Positions 5,946 to 8,252 of a DNA stretch of 8,252 nucleotides are shown here, one piece after another (within the stretch, counting starts at the first letter, position 1; the number at the start of each line of letters is the position of its first letter). The position numbers were made by a program, and so were the translations under genes. Location of the stretch: assembly GCA_937901055.1 (NCBI GenBank), contig CALCGO010000185.1, forward strand, positions 1 through 8,252, read 5' to 3'. The DNA comes from an uncultured Rhodobacterales bacterium. Lineage in GTDB: Bacteria; Pseudomonadota; Alphaproteobacteria; Rhodobacterales; Rhodobacteraceae. A model generated the notes under the pieces. That model worked only from the letters and a program-made list of their open reading frames with translations, made no database searches and was not told where the DNA came from.

Positions 5946-7195
5946 ATATCGCCGAAATGATCGCACGCAACCGAACTGGAGAGTGGATTGGCCTTCCGAG
6001 TTTTTGCACTGCAAACCAGCAAGTTTTGGAGGCAATCCTCGATTTTGCTGCTGAGAACAACTTTCCAGTGCTGATCGAAGCAACCTGCAATCAAGTCAAC
6101 CAAGACGGTGGCTACACAGGAATGACACCTGCCGATTTCGCTTCTTGGGTGGCGCAATTGGCGAGTGATGCAGGTGTAAGAAAAGACTTATTGCTCTTGG
6201 GTGGCGATCACCTCGGTCCCAACCCCTGGCGCAACGAACCAATTGAAATAGCGATGCAAAAAGCCGAAAAAATGATACGCTGCTATGTCGAAGCGGGCTT
6301 TCAGAAAATCCATCTCGACGCGAGTATGGCTTGCGGCGGCGAGCCACGCCCAAGTTTCGCAGAAGTTGCTCGACGGGCAGCGCAATTGTGCAAAGTGGCG
6401 GAAAAATATGCTCCAGATCCATCCAAGTTGATTTATGTCATTGGGACCGAGGTACCAGTTCCCGGCGGCGAAACGGATGACATGGCCGATTTGCAAATCA
6501 CCACGCCAGAGCGGTTAGGTGAGACCATCGCGACCCACAAAGCTGCATTTACTGATGCTTCTGTGGAAGAAGCTTGGGAGCGAGTTGTATCCGTTGTGAC
6601 GCAACCTGGTGTGGATTTTAGTCACAGTTCGGTTCATCAATTCCAACCTGAGGCGGCAAAGGAACTTGTTGAAGCAATCAATTTATATCAGCGTTTAACT
6701 TTCGAAGGTCACTCCACAGACTATCAACCCACAACCTGTCTCGTTCAACTTGTCAAACGCCATGTCTTTTTCCTTAAAGTTGGACCTGAACTGACTTTTA
6801 GATTCCGCGAGGCTATCTTCTCTATGGCTGAAATTGAGGATAGGTTTTGCCCGAACACAAAATCCAAGATTGTCGAGGTGCTCGATGAAGCAATGATACA
6901 AACACCTGAGCACTGGATGGGTTATTATGCTGGCTCGCAGCAAGAGGTCGCTCTGCAGCGTCATTTTAGCTTGAGTGATCGGATCCGATACTATTGGCAG
7001 GAGCCGACGGTTCAAGACGCAGTCAACAAACTCTTTGCCAACCTATCCACCGCGGAAGTGCCAATCGGGCTTTCGACCCAGTTCTTTGGTGGCCTCGAAT
7101 TTCTGAAAGATTCAGGCGGCCCCGGCAACCTCGCTGCAGCGCATATACACAAAGCTGTATCGCGATACTATCAAGCTTGTGGCTTCGTCGCGTGA
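5942..7195 (+). CDS. PF08013 (GatZ/KbaZ-like) protein, probable D-tagatose 6-phosphate 4-epimerase
   Basis: A 417-residue protein of the GatZ/KbaZ family, at about the usual full length. Conserved blocks are GLPSFCTANQQVLEAIL (17-33), IEATCNQVNQDGGYTGM (45-61), LLGGDHLGPNPW (85-96), KIHLDASMACGG (122-133), GTEVPVPGGETDD (168-180) and, further on, a FEGHSTDYQ segment and a GPELTFRFREA segment. It has long been annotated as a non-catalytic subunit of tagatose-bisphosphate aldolase, but members next to a tagatose kinase convert D-tagatose 6-phosphate to D-fructose 6-phosphate (EC 5.1.3.40, shown in A. tumefaciens). No GatY/KbaY aldolase is present here, which favours the epimerase role. ATG 5942 is chosen for the ATGA overlap with the kinase and GGAAAGG at 5926-5932; ATG 5924, six codons earlier, is possible. 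It is the last gene of the operon. Confidence 0.87.
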   Translation: MNIAEMIARNRTGEWIGLPSFCTANQQVLEAILDFAAENNFPVLIEATCNQVNQDGGYTGMTPADFASWVAQLASDAGVRKDLLLLGGDHLGPNPWRNEPIEIAMQKAEKMIRCYVEAGFQKIHLDASMACGGEPRPSFAEVARRAAQLCKVAEKYAPDPSKLIYVIGTEVPVPGGETDDMADLQITTPERLGETIATHKAAFTDASVEEAWERVVSVVTQPGVDFSHSSVHQFQPEAAKELVEAINLYQRLTFEGHSTDYQPTTCLVQLVKRHVFFLKVGPELTFRFREAIFSMAEIEDRFCPNTKSKIVEVLDEAMIQTPEHWMGYYAGSQQEVALQRHFSLSDRIRYYWQEPTVQDAVNKLFANLSTAEVPIGLSTQFFGGLEFLKDSGGPGNLAAAHIHKAVSRYYQACGFVA

Positions 7196-7301
7196 GCACC
7201 ATTCAAGCCTGAAAACTCGAGTTCAACCCGTACAAAACTAGTTGCTTGCAACATATGAAATCACAGTGAGTCTCTCTGGGCCGAGGTCGCACGGTGGTGT
7301 T

Positions 7302-7330
7302 GGAGCGGTTGTTATAAGAGCAACCGCTCC
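7302..7330 (+). repeat. Perfect inverted repeat (10-bp stem) after the operon
   Basis: GGAGCGGTTG (7302-7311) and CAACCGCTCC (7321-7330) pair without mismatch around a 9-base loop, 106 bases past the epimerase stop. No T-run follows (TCCTAAATTG), so it is not an ordinary intrinsic terminator. It could stabilise the 3' end of the operon mRNA after trimming from the downstream terminator. The symmetric sequence could also be a protein-binding site. Confidence 0.6.
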
Positions 7331-7444
7331 TCCTAAATTGGAGTTGTAAATTTCGTCACGGGCACGGTTATTAATCACTCAATTGGTCTGCAAAAAAAGA
7401 TATGCCGTTAGACTAAAGTTTTAATACCATTACCTCCCCAACTT

Positions 7445-7475
7445 GCCTGCGCCCGTTTGCGTGGGCATTTTTTTT
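7445..7475 (+). terminator. Intrinsic (Rho-independent) terminator
   Basis: GCCTGCGC (7445-7452) pairs with GCGTGGGC (7459-7466) through 8 bp, two of them G-U, with loop CCGTTT, followed by A and eight T residues (7468-7475). An alternative, shorter stem GCCCG/TGGGC (7451-7455 with 7462-7466) also ends at the same T-run. It works on the plus strand and is the best candidate for the operon end, about 250 bases past the last gene. It could instead end a separate small transcript. Confidence 0.78.
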
Positions 7476-7619
7476 CCATTACACTTGATATGCGAATTTT
7501 AAGGCGGGTTTTATTTGCGGATGCGTTTCTTTCGCTCATAGCATAGAAACCGGCACTGTCAGGCAATACTCAGGTGAAGAGGCAGGAGGTTCACTTGGCG
7601 CCGCCAAATGATAAAACTG

Positions 7620-7894
7620 CCGATACCAGATCTCACTGAGGTTCACGGTTCGGCAAGACCGCCGAATACTGATACTTCGGTGCTGAACCGCCCACTGGTC
7701 CATCTCTTTGCACTAAGACGGCCTCACCACTTTTTCCCGAGGCGTTTGTTTTCCTCTTCCATCATATTCATGTGCGAGATCAGCGATGCATCCATGCCAC
7801 CAAATTTGGACTGCCACTTGTGAATGCTGGTACTGCTCATGCCATGCTCGCGGCAAAGCTCTGACACAATGGACTATTTGTCTGTAAAAGCAGG
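7620..7894 (-). mobile_element. Decayed IS3-family insertion sequence (orfA/orfB relic)
   Basis: Read on the minus strand, the relic begins near 7894 with FTDK, then a stop (7874-7876) where IS3 OrfA proteins have FTDKQIVSI. After a missing stretch of about ten residues it continues VSELCREHGMSSTSIHKW and QSKFGGMDASLISHM (from 7867), the helix-turn-helix part of OrfA, then MEEENKRL (coiled-coil start). About twenty residues are then missing and the frame shifts to KVVRPS, a TAG (7713-7715), and KEMDQWAVQHRSISIRRSCR followed by SEIWYR (down to 7620), which matches the OrfA/OrfB junction and the start of OrfB. The catalytic DDE domain is absent, so it cannot move. Terminal repeats and target duplication are not recognisable. 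The similarity to IS3 OrfA is recalled from family patterns. Confidence 0.8.
7861..7890 (+). promoter_or_regulatory. Possible promoter for the helix-turn-helix gene
   Basis: CTGACA (7861-7866) resembles a -35 box, and TAAAAG (7885-7890), 18 bases further on, is a weak -10 box. Transcription would begin near 7897, about 25 bases before the start codon at 7921. Both boxes lie inside the insertion-sequence relic, so the element may have supplied or replaced the promoter. The match is weak. Confidence 0.2.
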
Positions 7895-7920
7895 CTATGT
7901 AGGCGCTAGGAATGGAATAT

Positions 7921-8235
7921 ATGCCCTCAGAGGATAACACGGTACTAAAAGAGAATTTGAGATTGATATGTGGTCATTATCGCTCAATCGCTGACGTCTG
8001 TAGAAAATTGGGTATGAACCGCCAGCAGTTTAACAAATATCTGAGTGGAACAACTGTGCCATCACAAAACTCATTGCGCAAAATGGCCGAGTTTTTTGAG
8101 TTAGACACCAGCGACTTCTCTTTACCACACCAGGAGTTTTCAACGCGTTTAGATATGCTAAAAACAAGAAATAAAACACCTGACGCAGAAAAATCTGCAA
8201 AAAAGCGAGTGCGTTGGGTGCCTCTAAGCACTTGA
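7921..8235 (+). CDS. Short helix-turn-helix (XRE-type) regulator, probably truncated
   Basis: The 104-residue product begins with a helix-turn-helix domain: ENLRLICGHYRSIADVCRKL (11-30) and GMNRQQFNKYLSG (31-43), the likely recognition helix, then TTVPSQNSLRKMAEFFELD (44-62), ending the DNA-binding fold. Proteins with this ENLR.LC...SIA.VCR.L..NRQQFNKYLSG pattern in alphaproteobacteria are, as I recall, usually about 250 residues with a C-terminal domain of unknown role. Here the frame stops at 8233-8235 after a lysine/arginine-rich tail, so it is either a frameshifted remnant or a naturally short DNA-binding protein; the window ends too soon to tell. ATG 7921 is preferred over ATG 7912 because TAGGA (7907-7911) is nine bases from the former and only touches the latter. 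It faces away from the insertion-sequence relic. A role in regulating the polyol operon is not supported by anything visible. Confidence 0.7.
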   Translation: MPSEDNTVLKENLRLICGHYRSIADVCRKLGMNRQQFNKYLSGTTVPSQNSLRKMAEFFELDTSDFSLPHQEFSTRLDMLKTRNKTPDAEKSAKKRVRWVPLST

Positions 8236-8252
8236 AAAACCTTCGGTATTGG

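Larger units (their letters stand above)
7196..7619. other. Gene-poor stretch after the operon
   Basis: No protein gene is convincing over these 424 bases. They hold a perfect stem-loop (7302-7330), an intrinsic terminator (7445-7475) and a short imperfect palindrome GTTGCTTGCAAC (7241-7252). Further right, AGGAGG at 7583-7588 precedes a TTG-started frame of only 14 codons. Composition looks richer in A+T than the operon between about 7345 and 7500. A small RNA ending at the terminator is possible but unproven. Confidence 0.6.

Noticed and set aside
7241..7252. GTTGCTTGCAAC imperfect palindrome as an operator
   Set aside because: Short, single copy, and placed after the last gene of the operon with no promoter near it.
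7583..7638. AGGAGG followed by a TTG-started 14-codon frame
   Set aside because: The ribosome-site match is good, but the frame is very short, begins with TTG and runs into the insertion-sequence relic; at most it is the start of a broken gene.
7647..7665. TTCGGC/GCCGAA inverted repeat
   Set aside because: Only six base pairs, lying inside the orfB relic and explained by the coding remnant.
7608..7823. 71-residue plus-strand open frame
   Set aside because: It is the antisense of the IS3 relic, whose minus-strand translation matches transposase segments.
1..8252. CRISPR arrays, tRNA or rRNA genes, toxin-antitoxin or phage-defence modules
   Set aside because: No regularly spaced repeats, cloverleaf-like segments or defence-protein motifs were seen on reading both strands.

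Overview
The window carries most of one long plus-strand polyol-uptake and catabolism operon from what looks like an alphaproteobacterium (Rhodobacterales or Rhizobiales). That placement is inferred from the protein resemblances: a PolS/SmoS-type sorbitol dehydrogenase, a GatDH-like dehydrogenase, and the pairing of a PF00294 tagatose kinase with a PF08013 epimerase known from Agrobacterium. After the operon comes a gene-poor stretch with an intrinsic terminator, a decayed IS3-type insertion sequence on the minus strand, and a short helix-turn-helix gene at the right edge.

Layout. 1-363 is the C-terminal third of a XylF-like periplasmic sugar-binding protein. Two tandem hairpins (372-436) separate it from a single-domain ABC ATPase (465-1265), which overlaps by four bases with a XylH-size permease (1262-2524). 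Three short-chain dehydrogenases follow: a close relative of Klebsiella ribitol dehydrogenase (2548-3276), a galactitol-dehydrogenase-like SDR whose cofactor site looks NADP-type (3337-4116), and a PolS/SmoS sorbitol/galactitol dehydrogenase (4145-4927). Next are a PfkB-family kinase resembling D-tagatose 6-kinase (4983-5945) and, overlapping it by four bases, a PF08013 protein best read as D-tagatose 6-phosphate 4-epimerase (5942-7195).

How the genes work together. A polyol such as galactitol would be captured by the binding protein and imported by the ABC transporter. The third SDR would oxidise it to D-tagatose, the kinase would phosphorylate that at C6, and the PF08013 enzyme would invert C4 to give fructose 6-phosphate. 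The other two SDRs probably widen the range to other polyols (ribitol, altritol- or arabitol-like) or interconvert ketoses and polyols. The pathway logic matches the published D-altritol/galactitol pathway of Agrobacterium tumefaciens; the exact inducer and transported substrate cannot be read from sequence.

Right-hand region. 7196-7620 has no convincing gene. It holds a perfect 10-bp stem-loop (7302-7330) and an intrinsic terminator (7445-7475). 7620-7894 is an IS3 orfA/orfB relic with stops, deletions and a frameshift. 7921-8235 encodes the N-terminal helix-turn-helix part of a regulator family that is usually longer. I do not see a clearly novel system; the most interesting points are the trio of non-equivalent SDRs, the cofactor site of the middle one, and a 19-codon micro-ORF that exactly bridges two genes.
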